Assembly: GCF_025153525.1 (NCBI RefSeq)
Contig: NZ_JANZNR010000004.1
Span: 124,001 to 188,000 of the forward strand
Length of the DNA stretch: 64,000 bases
Direction of reading: 5' to 3'
From: Psychroserpens sp. SPM9
GTDB lineage: Bacteria > Bacteroidota > Bacteroidia > Flavobacteriales > Flavobacteriaceae
The notes under the pieces are model-generated. The model was not told the origin of the DNA. It saw only the letters and a list, made by a program, of their open reading frames with translations, and made no database searches. Each line of letters opens with the position of its first letter. Position 1 is the stretch's first letter. The translations under genes were made by a program, and so were the position numbers. Shown here one piece after another: positions 53,815 through 63,258 of this stretch.

Positions 53815-55086
53815 TTGAAAAAATTACTCATAGGACTGCTCATTATTATCGTTGTATTCGTGCTACTATTGTATTGGTCTTTATCTAGTACAGACAAGCA
53901 ATTTAAACGAAATGAACTCATTAATATAGACACTGTAGAATCCATTAATTTCAAAGATTATGATTCTGTCATGGTGGCTGCTAGCACCTTATATGATGCT
54001 GACGAAATTAAACGATTAATGCAGGGCGAACACTATAGAAAGGTTTGGGCTGCGCCCGTAAAAGTTCCTGTGGTATTTTTAGATACTTTGTTTGGAGGTG
54101 TAACTATTATTGAAGAAGGTGGAGGAAAGCAAACACATTCCCTTAAATTAAAGGCCGATAATGGAGTTCTCTATACTTTGCGAAGTATTAATAAAGATCC
54201 GCAACCGCTCATTCCAGAATTTGCTAAAACCCTAGGTTTAGAGAATATTATTGTCGATGGAATTTCGGCACAGCATCCTTATGGAGCACTGTTGGCGGCT
54301 AAACTCTCTGAAGTTATAGATGTACTGCATACCAATCCTAAAGTCGTATTTCTTCCGAAGCAAGAGCAATTAAAAAGCTTCAACGCCAAATTTGGCAACC
54401 GTATATTTTTATTAGAATATGAAACAGAAAGTGATGTAAATTGGACAGAATACACTAATATTATTAAAATTGTTGACACGGAAGATCTGCAGGAACTCAA
54501 AATCGAATTGGGAACTCGCTTGAACATTGATAAGCAACTTTTAATAAGAGCACGATTATTCGATTTTTTAATAGGTGACTGGGATCGCCATTCGAAACAA
54601 TGGGGTTGGGCTGTGCAACAAAGAGCAGATGAATATCTAGCCATACCAATAGCAGGAGATAGAGATAATGCTTTTTTTGATACCGATGGCATCATTCCTT
54701 CGATACTTTCTCATAAAAATGTACTGCCAGAACTGAGACCTTTTGAAGATGATATTGACTTTTTGGAAGGTTTAGTTTATCCGTTTGATAGGTATTTTCT
54801 TTTCAATTGCCCTGAAGAATTATTTGTGATTGAAGCACTACAACTTCAAATGTTATTAACTGATGATGTGATAGATGAAGCACTTTCTGTGTGGCCAATG
54901 AATATTGTAGCCTTAAGTGGCGAGGAAATTACATATAAAATTAAGAGTAGACGCGATAAACTTTTACAATACGCTAAAGGGTTCAAGCAAGAAATAGATA
55001 AACAAGGAAAATTAAATACTTCTTTAAAAGGTTCTGAAGATTTAAACTTACCAATACATTTAAAACAGTGTTTTGACTGTTATTAA
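53815..55086 (+). CDS. Membrane-anchored kinase-like protein of unknown function
   Basis: This 423-residue protein starts with TTG at 53815 and has one N-terminal anchor (LLIGLLIIIVVFVLLLYWSL). The rest would face the periplasm. GVLYTLRSINKDP (117-129) looks like a kinase N-lobe strand. RARLFDFLIGDWDRHSKQW (245-263) and IAGDRDNAFFDTDG (279-292) look like the catalytic (DRH) and metal-binding (DxDxAF) loops of atypical kinases such as Fam20C, PI4K and HipA-type. The same blocks occur in Bacteroidota proteins fused to metallophosphoesterases, as far as I recall, but no activity is known to me. The C-terminus (LNLPIHLKQCFDCY) has two cysteines. Confidence 0.7.
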   Translation: MKKLLIGLLIIIVVFVLLLYWSLSSTDKQFKRNELINIDTVESINFKDYDSVMVAASTLYDADEIKRLMQGEHYRKVWAAPVKVPVVFLDTLFGGVTIIEEGGGKQTHSLKLKADNGVLYTLRSINKDPQPLIPEFAKTLGLENIIVDGISAQHPYGALLAAKLSEVIDVLHTNPKVVFLPKQEQLKSFNAKFGNRIFLLEYETESDVNWTEYTNIIKIVDTEDLQELKIELGTRLNIDKQLLIRARLFDFLIGDWDRHSKQWGWAVQQRADEYLAIPIAGDRDNAFFDTDGIIPSILSHKNVLPELRPFEDDIDFLEGLVYPFDRYFLFNCPEELFVIEALQLQMLLTDDVIDEALSVWPMNIVALSGEEITYKIKSRRDKLLQYAKGFKQEIDKQGKLNTSLKGSEDLNLPIHLKQCFDCY

Positions 55087-55187
55087 TAGTTTAGAGTATA
55101 AATGATTGATTAATAGTTTGTTTGTAACAAAATGCCTCCTTTTACTACTTATAAATAAAACGAGTTTAATTAAAAATAAAATAAGTT

Positions 55188-55508
55188 ATGATTCATAAAG
55201 GAGCTTTAGTACTAGGTGTATTAATTGGTGCAGCAGCAGGTGTGTTATTAGCGCCAGAAAAAGGGAGTGTAACAAGAGATCATTTAAAAAAAGAAGGTAA
55301 AGCCATCAAAGATCAACTTTCTAGTGATTTAGCGGAAGTAAAAGACGATGTGTCTAAAGCCGCTAAGTCTGGTAAAGACAAACTCAAAGTAGAACTTAAA
55401 GATCTGGCTTCTAAAACGAGCTATAAAACTGAGCAGGCTATTACGTTTTTAGAAAAGCAATTAGCCATTTTAAAAGAGAAAAATAAAACCTTACAAAAGA
55501 CCAGTTAA
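55188..55508 (+). CDS. YtxH-domain protein
   Basis: This 106-residue protein has a short hydrophobic N-terminal helix (GALVLGVLIGAAAGVLLAPEKG) with the GxLxGxxAGxxxAP pattern of the YtxH family. A long, highly charged amphipathic helix follows (about 25-105). The family is associated with general stress in Bacillus and is widespread in Bacteroidota. It probably lines the inner membrane. Its stop overlaps the stop of the convergent GNAT gene in TTAA. Confidence 0.9.
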   Translation: MIHKGALVLGVLIGAAAGVLLAPEKGSVTRDHLKKEGKAIKDQLSSDLAEVKDDVSKAAKSGKDKLKVELKDLASKTSYKTEQAITFLEKQLAILKEKNKTLQKTS

Positions 55509-56071
55509 TAGGCTTTAAAAATTGTGGTTTTTATAACTGGCCATTCTTCTTTTAAGATACCATAGCAACAGGTGTTGCGTCTAAAACCATCATTCATAAG
55601 GGTGTCTTTTCGTAAAACACCTTCAAGATTGGCGCCTAGTTTTTCAACTGCTTTTCTTGACTTTTGATTACGCTCATCAATTCTGAATTCAACTTTTTCA
55701 AATTTTAAAGTTTCAAAAGCATATTGAAGCATTAAAAATTTCATAGGTGCGTTGAGTCCAGTTCCTTGAAATGCATGACCAATCCATGTCCAACCAATAT
55801 GAAGTACTTTATTTTTCCAATTAATGAGTCCAAAGCGTGTGCTACCTGCATATTGCGCTTTTTGTTTATCATAAATAATAAAAGGTAAGGTCGTTTTATT
55901 GGTTTCACCATCTAATGCAAGTTTGACATAATCTAATAACTTATCAGAGGAAGAAATATCACTAGGCGAATAGGCGATGAGGTCTTTTTCTTGGGCAATT
56001 TCCAATAAATGAACATAATTTTCAAGAGTTAAAGGCTCCAAACGTACATCGTTATTTTCTAATACAATCAT
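55505..56071 (-). CDS. GNAT N-acetyltransferase (RimJ/RimL-type)
   Basis: This 188-residue acetyltransferase has the start VRLEPLTLENY, the acetyl-CoA loop region in WIGHAFQGTGLNAPMKFLML, and FRIDERNQKSRKAVEKLGANLEGVLRKD, typical of RimJ/RimL proteins that acetylate N-termini or small amines. The specific substrate is unknown. It is a single gene, divergent from the giant repeat protein. Confidence 0.9.
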   Translation of the reverse strand: MIVLENNDVRLEPLTLENYVHLLEIAQEKDLIAYSPSDISSSDKLLDYVKLALDGETNKTTLPFIIYDKQKAQYAGSTRFGLINWKNKVLHIGWTWIGHAFQGTGLNAPMKFLMLQYAFETLKFEKVEFRIDERNQKSRKAVEKLGANLEGVLRKDTLMNDGFRRNTCCYGILKEEWPVIKTTIFKAY

Positions 56072-56386
56072 CTAAATTTAAATATGGAATACAAGTCTAA
56101 AGTATTCAAAATTTTAATGAGAAATAGTTTTTTGTATGAAAATTAGAACAAGTTTTTTTAGTAAATGCAATTCCTCCTTAAATCTTTGTATTTCAACGAA
56201 TTAATTGTAAGGTTGATATAGAATACTTATATTTACATTTATTCCCTAATATCCTAGTTCTAAAAGTTTTAGAAACTAGGAAACATATAATAGCATTTAA
56301 TAGAGGTTGATTAATAGCACAATGTCAACCAATCTACGTTTTAACTTATCCATAATGTAATGGTATAACTTTTAAACCAATACACT
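56072..56386. other. Divergent 315-base intergenic region with two inverted repeats
   Basis: No open frame of note is seen. At 56253-56280, CCTAGTT plus CTAAAA pairs with TTTTAG plus AACTAGG around one base, with one extra A, giving a near-perfect 28-base palindrome. At 56305-56330, GGTTGA and TCAACC form arms 14 bases apart. The motif GGTTGAT also occurs near 56213. These may be regulator sites or leader hairpins for the giant surface protein gene. Confidence 0.5.
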
Positions 56387-59300
56387 ATGAAATCCATTGC
56401 TATTAACTTAATTAAGTATTTGTTTTTAAAAAAAAGACTGTTAATTATTGTTCTTTTTCTTGGAACTAATTCATTATTTGCTCAAACAGATACACCTTGT
56501 GAAGGTGCTCAGCGTTGGACACAAGGATCAACTTGGCTACCTGACGGTTCAATAGACGATGCACCAAATGCTAGTTTTCCTAATGGTATAATCAGGTGTG
56601 GTAGTTCTGCTGAGACGCAATCTCAAGTAATGCCTTATAATAATTCAATATATAATTCATCGCAGTTTGAGATCGATATTTCTGGAATTCCTTGTGTTGA
56701 TCCTAGTACTCAAACTGTAGTATATCCTGATAATCCAACCAATGGAGAACCTATGATATGGTTAAATTTTGATGTTAGAGCATTTGCTGGAAGTTTTGAA
56801 ATTCAAATTAACGATAACTCTGGGGATAATATAGCTTGGGTATTGTATTCGTCAAATGTTCACCAGGCAGGTACAACTTTAGCTTCCAATGGGCAACAAC
56901 TAAGTGGTGATTGTGGTGATTTAAAACGGATTGCTTGTGGTGTTGAAAGTTCAAGTACTTGGAATACAATTCCTATTGAAGGAGAAGATTTTTTAGAGCC
57001 TGCAAATATGTATTTGGCAATTTGGGATCAAGATGCTGATGGAGATTTAGCAGTAAACAATTTTAAAGCAAGGTTCGGATGTGGAGATAGTGATGTAATA
57101 ATTTGCTCACTAAGCATTGATGAACCTGTGGTATCTTGTGCAATTGATGGAGAATATACTGTAACTCTACCGATTAATGGCGCTAACGGTCAATATACTG
57201 CTAGTGATCCTAATGCTTTAACAATATCTGATGACATATGTCTTGGAAACTTAGGTGGTGGTGCTATTTCAGGTTCTTTCATTTTGACATATAGTCAAGG
57301 AACGGATTACAACATTGATATAAACCCCGTAGATCCTTCGACCAATGGATGTGTTGTGCCTCTAAACCCTTCCCAATGTACAGGAAATGTTTCAGGGTTA
57401 AGTCCTCCGCCTGCAACAGATAATATTGAAGATAATGTAACAGTTTGTTTTGGTGCTTCATATTTATGGCCGCAAAATAACACTGTTTATAATGCGTCAC
57501 AAACACCTGTTACTTTAAATCTTACAGATGAGAATGGTTGTTCCTATACTGCTACTTTAATTATAGACGAATACCCTATTACGCCAGATGACACAGCTTC
57601 AGGTGAAGTTTGTGAGGGCAATACTTATAATTATGAAGGTACTGAATACGCAGTTGGAAGTCATGATATCCCAAGAATTGATGCTAATGGTTGTCCGTAC
57701 AAAACCGTATTAACAGTAACGGCATATCCAGTAACACCAGATGATGCTGCTTTGGGTGAGGTTTGTGAAGGCAATACTTATAATTATGAAGGCACTGAAT
57801 ACGCAGTTGGAAGTCATGATATCCCAAGAATCGATGCTAATGGCTGTCCGTATAAAACCGTATTAACAGTTACGGCATATCCAGTGACTCCAGATGATAC
57901 AGATTCAGGTGAGGTTTGTGAAGGCGATACCTATAATTACGAAGGGACTGAATACGCCGTAGGCTCTCATGATATCCCAAGAGTTGATGCTAATGGTTGC
58001 CCGTATAAAACGGTCTTAACAGTAACGGCTTATCCAGTAACACCAGACGATGCAGCGTCGGGTGAAGTTTGTGAAGGCGATACTTATAACTATGAAGGGA
58101 CAGAATATGCCGTAGGTTCTCATGACATTCCAAGAGTTGATTCTAATGGTTGTCCGTATAAAACCGTCTTAACAGTAACCGCTTATCCAGTAACACCAGA
58201 TGATACAGCTTCAGGTGAAGTTTGTGAAGGCGATACTTATAACTATGAAGGGACAGAATATGCCGTAGGTTCTCATGACATTCCAAGAGTTGATTCTAAT
58301 GGTTGTCCGTATAAAACTGTCTTAACAGTAACCGCTTATCCAGTGACACCAGATGATGCAGCGTCGGGTGAAGTGTGTGAAGGTGATACTTATAATTATG
58401 AAGGCACTGAATACGCCGTAGGATCACATGATATCCCAAGAGTTGATTCTAATGGTTGTCCGTATAAAACCGTCTTAATAGTAACGGCATATCCAGTGAC
58501 ACCAGATGATGCAGCTTCAGGTGAAGTTTGTGAAGGTGACACTTATAATTATGAAGGTACTGAATACGCCGTAGGTTCTCATGATATCCCAAGAGTTGAT
58601 ACGAATGGTTGTCCGTATAAAACTGTCTTAACAGTAACCGCTTATCCAGTAACACCAGATGATACAGCTTCAGGTGAAGTTTGTGAAGGTGATACTTATA
58701 ATTATGAAGGGACAGAATACGCCGTAGGATCACATGATATCCCAAGAGTTGATACCAATGGTTGTCCGTATAAAACCGTCTTAACAGTAACCGCTTATCC
58801 AGTAACACCAGATGATACAGCTTCAGGTGAAGTTTGTGAAGGCGATACTTACAACTATGAAGGGACAGAATACGCCGTAGGATCACATGATATCCCAAGA
58901 GTTGATTCTAATGGTTGTCCGTATAAAACCGTCTTAACAGTAACCGCTTATCCTGTGACGCCAGACGATGCAGCTTCAGGTGAAGTTTGTGAAGGTGATA
59001 CTTATAATTATGAAGGGACTGAATACGCCGTAGGTTCTTATGATATCCCAAGAGTTGATACGAATGGTTGTCCGTATAAAACCGTCTTAACAGTAACAGC
59101 GTATCCAGTGACACCAGATGATGCAGCTTCAGGAGAGGTTTGTGAAGGTGATACTTATAATTATGAAGGGACTGAATACGCTGTAGGTTCTTATGACATT
59201 CTAAGAGTTGATACGAATGGTTGTCCGTATAAAACCGTCTTAACAGTAACGGCTTATCCAGTAACACCAGACGATACAGCTTCAGGTGAAGTTTGTGAAG

Positions 59301-62300
59301 GTGATACTTATAATTATGAAGGGACTGAATACGCTGTAGGATCACATGATATTCCAAAAACAGATGCTAATGGTTGTCCTTATACAACCGTATTAACGGT
59401 AACCGCTTATCCTGTAACCGACGATATCGTCAACGATGTTACGATTTGTCAAGGTGATTCATATGAGTGGCCAGTAACAGGTTTGACTTATACAGTAGCC
59501 GATTCTCCAGTAGAAGTGGACTTAACAGATGCTAATGGTTGTCCGTATAAAGCGACATTAACTATTACTGAAGATGAGGCACCAGATGCTGGACTTAATG
59601 GCAGTATCACGGTTTGTGAAGGTGTGATTCCAACCAATGAAGCATTATTTGAAGCCTTAGAAGGCGATCCAGATGAAGGTGGTATATGGAGCGGACCAGT
59701 AGCAGGTGTGTATACTTATACATTTGCAGCTTCAGGTTCTTGTCCGGAAGTATCTGCGACAGTTACAGTAGACTACTATGATGTAACGCCAGACGATGCA
59801 GCTTCAGGTGAAGTTTGTGAAGGCAGTAAATTTACATATGAAGGAACAGAATACGAAGTAGGAAGCTATGACATTCCAAGAGTTGATACGAATGGATGTC
59901 CGTATAAAACGGTCTTAACAGTAACGGCTTATCCAGTAACACCAGACGATGCAGCTTCAGGTGAAGTTTGTGAAGGTGATACTTATAATTATGAAGGTAC
60001 TGAATACGCCGTAGGTTCTTATGACATTCTAAGAGTTGATACGAATGGTTGTCCGTATAAAACCGTCTTAACAGTAACGGCTTATCCAGTAACACCAGAC
60101 GATACAGCTTCAGGTGAAGTTTGTGAAGGCGATACTTATAACTATGAAGGGACTGAATACGCTGTAGGTTCTCATGATATTCCAAAAACAGATGCTAATG
60201 GTTGTCCTTATACAACCGTATTAACGGTAACCGCTTATCCAGTAACCGACGATATCGTCAACGATGTTACGATTTGTGAAGGTGATTCATATGAGTGGCC
60301 AGTAACAGGTTTGACTTATACAGTAGCCGATTCTCCAGTAGAAGTGGACTTAACAGATGCTAATGGTTGTCCGTATAAAGCGACATTAACCATTACAGAA
60401 GATGAGGCGCCAGATGCTGGGCTTAATGGCAGTATTACGGTTTGTGAAGGTGTGATTCCAACCAATGAAGCATTATTTGAAGCCTTAGAAGGCGATCCAG
60501 ATGAAGGTGGTACATGGAGCGGACCAGTAGCAGGTGTGTATACTTATACATTTGCAGCTTCAGGTTCTTGTCCGGAAGTATCTGCGACAGTTACTGTAGA
60601 CTACTATGATGTGACACCAGACGATACAGCTTCAGGTGAAGTTTGTGAAGGTGATACTTATAATTATGAAGGTACTGAATACGCCGTAGGTTCTTATGAC
60701 ATTCCAAGAGTTGATGCTAATGGTTGTCCGTATAAAACCGTCTTAACGGTAACAGCTTATCCAGTAACACCAGATGATACAGCTTCAGGTGAAGTTTGTG
60801 AAGGTGACACTTATAATTATGAAGGGACAGAATACGCTGTAGGTTCTCATGATATCCCAAGAGTTGATACCAATGGTTGTCCGTATAAAACCGTCTTAAC
60901 TGTAACAGCGTATCCAGTAACACCAGATGATACAGCTTCAGGTGAAGTTTGTGAAGGCGATACTTATAACTATGAAGGGACAGAATACGCTGTAGGATCA
61001 CATGATATTCCAAAAACGGATGCTAATGGTTGTCCTTATACAACCGTATTAACGGTAACAGCTTATCCAGTAACCGACGATATCGTCAACGATGTTACGA
61101 TTTGTGAAGGTGATACATATGAGTGGCCAATAACAGGTTTGACTTATACAGTAGCCGATTCTCCAGTAGAAGTGGATTTAACAGATGCTAATGGTTGTCC
61201 GTATAAAGCGACATTAACCATCACAGAAGATGAGGCGCCAGATGCTGGACTTAATGGAAACATTAAAGTTTGTCAAGATGTTACTCTAACCGATGAAGAA
61301 TTATTTGAAGCCTTAGAAGGCGATCCAGATGAAGGTGGTACATGGAGCGGACCAGTAGCAGGTGTGTATACTTATACATTTGCAGCTTCAGGTTCTTGTC
61401 CGGAAGCATCTGCAACAGTTACTGTAGAATACTTTGATACAACGCCAGATGTTATTATAGATGCTGAGGTTTGCGAAGGCCAGACCTTTAGTTACGAAGG
61501 CGAAGAATATGAAATAGGAACACATTATATTCCTGAATTAGATGATAATGGATGTCCATATTCTATAGTTCTAAAAGTCACTGCAACTAATGTGACTTCA
61601 GATGATGAAGCCTATGGAACTGTTTGTGAAGGAGAATTATTCACATTCCAAGGAGAACAATATGGTGTAGGAGTACATGCGGTTCCACAGGTAGGAAGTG
61701 ATGGATGCACTTATAATACTATTTTGACCGTTACTGAATATCCGAAAACAGAAGATTTCAAAGAAGAGGTTGTTATCTGTGATGGTGATACTTATACGTG
61801 GTCATTTAACGGACTTACCTATACAGCTGAAGATTCTCCAGTTGTGTTAAATCTTCAAGACGAAAATGGGTGTCCATATATAGCTACATTAATCATTGAG
61901 AAAACACCTGCAGCAAATGCCGGTGAAAACGGTAGTTTAAACGTTTGTATAGGAGATACACCAACATATGCCGAATTGTTTGAAGCATTGAATGGTAATC
62001 CTGATGAAGGTGGTGTTTGGAGCGGACCAGTAAATGGTGATTATACCTATACAGTAGTAGGCGAAAATAATTGTCCGAGTGATTCTGCAATAGTGAAAGT
62101 ATACGAGTATTCTAAAGCTAAAGATATTAAAGAAGAAGTAACTATTTGCAAAGGAGGTTCTTACTACTGGTCTTTAAGCGGTACCTATCATACAGGATCA
62201 GATTCGCCAGTGGTATTGAATCTAGTAAATGAAAATGGATGCGATTACACTGCAACTTTAGTCATTACTGAAATTGACATACTAAGTGCAGGAGAGAATG

Positions 62301-63181
62301 GAGCTTTAACTCTATGCTATGGTGAAACGCCAACTGAAGAAGAACTGTTTGATGCCTTAGGAGGTTCACCAAGTGAAGGTGGAATATGGAACGGACCAGT
62401 TAATGATGAAGATTATGTCTATACAATTCCAGCAACAGAAACTTGTCCGTCATCATCAGCAATCGTTAAGGTTTATGAATATGCCAGAACTGAAAACATA
62501 AAAGAACAAGTATCTATTTGTGCAAACGATGACTATACCTGGGCATTAGATGGTAATACTTATGATCCTGAAGATTCGCCTGTAGTTATAAATCTTTTTG
62601 ATGACAATGGATGTCCTTATACAGCAACGCTTTATATACAGACTAAAAACTTAGATCCAGTTGAGCATCAATCTTATGATAACTATTGTATTCAGTATGG
62701 TGTATTTGATTTACCTGGAGGTTTCCCAGAAGGAGGTTATTACTATGGACCAGGTATTATAGATAATCAAGATGGTACTTATAGTTTTAATGCTCCAGAA
62801 GTTGGAGTAGGTGTCTATGGTGTTGGTTATGCTGTAATTCAGAAAAATGGTTGTGTATCTGTTACCAAGTTTAAAATTAGAGTGATGGAGTGTGATATCA
62901 AGCGAATGGCTTCACCATTTGATTACAAAGCCTATCCAGTACCATTTTCTAAAGAAATCAATATCGCGTATGATTTCGATTTCGATACTGATGTTAATAT
63001 TCAGATTATGGATATTAGAGGAATGTTACTCAAGGAGGTTAATAATAAAACCTTTATTAAAGACGCCGAACAAGTAACACAGATAGATCTTTCTGATATT
63101 AATGATCAAATATTATTTGTAAGAGTTACGACTAATAAAGGAAGTGTTGTTAAAAAAATAGTTCCTTCAAATAAAAAATGA
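56387..63181 (+). CDS. Giant T9SS-secreted repeat protein (surface adhesin candidate)
   Basis: This 2264-residue protein has a signal peptide (about 1-33, ending LFAQ). An N-terminal cysteine-containing beta-rich domain follows (about 35-340), then a repeat array (about 340-2087) and a C-terminal T9SS type A sorting domain (about 2182-2264: YPVPFSKEINIAY, VNIQIMDIRGMLLKEV and a closing VVKKIVPSNK). Three module types occur: type A (51 residues, 20 copies; EVCEG, YNYEGTEYAVGS and NGCPYKTVLTVTAY), type B (55, 7 copies; TIC, YEWPVTGLTY and DSPVEVDL) and type C (68-69, 5 copies; DPDEGG-WSGPV). Types A and B carry two conserved cysteines, likely a disulfide. It is probably exported by T9SS and surface-bound; an adhesive or gliding role is inferred. 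Confidence 0.93.
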   Translation: MKSIAINLIKYLFLKKRLLIIVLFLGTNSLFAQTDTPCEGAQRWTQGSTWLPDGSIDDAPNASFPNGIIRCGSSAETQSQVMPYNNSIYNSSQFEIDISGIPCVDPSTQTVVYPDNPTNGEPMIWLNFDVRAFAGSFEIQINDNSGDNIAWVLYSSNVHQAGTTLASNGQQLSGDCGDLKRIACGVESSSTWNTIPIEGEDFLEPANMYLAIWDQDADGDLAVNNFKARFGCGDSDVIICSLSIDEPVVSCAIDGEYTVTLPINGANGQYTASDPNALTISDDICLGNLGGGAISGSFILTYSQGTDYNIDINPVDPSTNGCVVPLNPSQCTGNVSGLSPPPATDNIEDNVTVCFGASYLWPQNNTVYNASQTPVTLNLTDENGCSYTATLIIDEYPITPDDTASGEVCEGNTYNYEGTEYAVGSHDIPRIDANGCPYKTVLTVTAYPVTPDDAALGEVCEGNTYNYEGTEYAVGSHDIPRIDANGCPYKTVLTVTAYPVTPDDTDSGEVCEGDTYNYEGTEYAVGSHDIPRVDANGCPYKTVLTVTAYPVTPDDAASGEVCEGDTYNYEGTEYAVGSHDIPRVDSNGCPYKTVLTVTAYPVTPDDTASGEVCEGDTYNYEGTEYAVGSHDIPRVDSNGCPYKTVLTVTAYPVTPDDAASGEVCEGDTYNYEGTEYAVGSHDIPRVDSNGCPYKTVLIVTAYPVTPDDAASGEVCEGDTYNYEGTEYAVGSHDIPRVDTNGCPYKTVLTVTAYPVTPDDTASGEVCEGDTYNYEGTEYAVGSHDIPRVDTNGCPYKTVLTVTAYPVTPDDTASGEVCEGDTYNYEGTEYAVGSHDIPRVDSNGCPYKTVLTVTAYPVTPDDAASGEVCEGDTYNYEGTEYAVGSYDIPRVDTNGCPYKTVLTVTAYPVTPDDAASGEVCEGDTYNYEGTEYAVGSYDILRVDTNGCPYKTVLTVTAYPVTPDDTASGEVCEGDTYNYEGTEYAVGSHDIPKTDANGCPYTTVLTVTAYPVTDDIVNDVTICQGDSYEWPVTGLTYTVADSPVEVDLTDANGCPYKATLTITEDEAPDAGLNGSITVCEGVIPTNEALFEALEGDPDEGGIWSGPVAGVYTYTFAASGSCPEVSATVTVDYYDVTPDDAASGEVCEGSKFTYEGTEYEVGSYDIPRVDTNGCPYKTVLTVTAYPVTPDDAASGEVCEGDTYNYEGTEYAVGSYDILRVDTNGCPYKTVLTVTAYPVTPDDTASGEVCEGDTYNYEGTEYAVGSHDIPKTDANGCPYTTVLTVTAYPVTDDIVNDVTICEGDSYEWPVTGLTYTVADSPVEVDLTDANGCPYKATLTITEDEAPDAGLNGSITVCEGVIPTNEALFEALEGDPDEGGTWSGPVAGVYTYTFAASGSCPEVSATVTVDYYDVTPDDTASGEVCEGDTYNYEGTEYAVGSYDIPRVDANGCPYKTVLTVTAYPVTPDDTASGEVCEGDTYNYEGTEYAVGSHDIPRVDTNGCPYKTVLTVTAYPVTPDDTASGEVCEGDTYNYEGTEYAVGSHDIPKTDANGCPYTTVLTVTAYPVTDDIVNDVTICEGDTYEWPITGLTYTVADSPVEVDLTDANGCPYKATLTITEDEAPDAGLNGNIKVCQDVTLTDEELFEALEGDPDEGGTWSGPVAGVYTYTFAASGSCPEASATVTVEYFDTTPDVIIDAEVCEGQTFSYEGEEYEIGTHYIPELDDNGCPYSIVLKVTATNVTSDDEAYGTVCEGELFTFQGEQYGVGVHAVPQVGSDGCTYNTILTVTEYPKTEDFKEEVVICDGDTYTWSFNGLTYTAEDSPVVLNLQDENGCPYIATLIIEKTPAANAGENGSLNVCIGDTPTYAELFEALNGNPDEGGVWSGPVNGDYTYTVVGENNCPSDSAIVKVYEYSKAKDIKEEVTICKGGSYYWSLSGTYHTGSDSPVVLNLVNENGCDYTATLVITEIDILSAGENGALTLCYGETPTEEELFDALGGSPSEGGIWNGPVNDEDYVYTIPATETCPSSSAIVKVYEYARTENIKEQVSICANDDYTWALDGNTYDPEDSPVVINLFDDNGCPYTATLYIQTKNLDPVEHQSYDNYCIQYGVFDLPGGFPEGGYYYGPGIIDNQDGTYSFNAPEVGVGVYGVGYAVIQKNGCVSVTKFKIRVMECDIKRMASPFDYKAYPVPFSKEINIAYDFDFDTDVNIQIMDIRGMLLKEVNNKTFIKDAEQVTQIDLSDINDQILFVRVTTNKGSVVKKIVPSNKK
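57575..61741 (+). repeat. Tandem 153-base coding repeats (20 type A units)
   Basis: Type A units of 153 bases run without interruption from 57575 to 59410 (12 copies), then at 59780-60238, 60608-61066 and 61436-61741 (3, 3 and 2 copies), separated by type B (165 bases) and type C (204 bases) units. Most copies differ by few bases, while the last two (61436-61741) are strongly diverged. The pattern fits growth by unequal crossing-over in the middle of the array. Confidence 0.95.
58952..61435 (+). repeat. Three tandem 828-base super-repeats (A-A-A-B-C)
   Basis: Units at 58952-59779, 59780-60607 and 60608-61435 each contain three type A, one type B and one type C module, exactly 828 bases each. 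Rare variants recur at the same place, for example YDILRVD in the second A module of units one and two, and PKTDANGCPYTT in the third A module of all three. This shows whole-unit duplication and not only single-repeat slippage. Confidence 0.9.
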
Positions 63182-63224
63182 TGATTATATAATTGATTAA
63201 ATAGCGAACAATTATTTTTAAGAG

Positions 63225-63254
63225 AAAGTAGCCGTCAATAACGGCTACTTTTTT
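63225..63254. terminator. Terminator between the giant protein and the convergent esterase
   Basis: AAAGTAGCCGT (63225-63235) pairs perfectly with ACGGCTACTTT (63241-63251) around CAATA, followed by T residues on the plus strand. The A-rich left flank may let it also act on the minus strand. Confidence 0.9.
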
Positions 63255-63258
63255 GATT

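Noticed and set aside
58449-61013. Long minus-strand open frames rich in histidine, leucine and tyrosine (58449-58898, 58908-59357, 59832-60185, 60717-61013)
   Set aside because: They are antisense shadows repeated with the 153-base unit of the giant gene; their codon pattern follows the sense strand.
57575-61741. Regular repeats that might suggest a CRISPR array
   Set aside because: The period is 153 bases without unique spacers, and the repeats are in frame within one long coding sequence.
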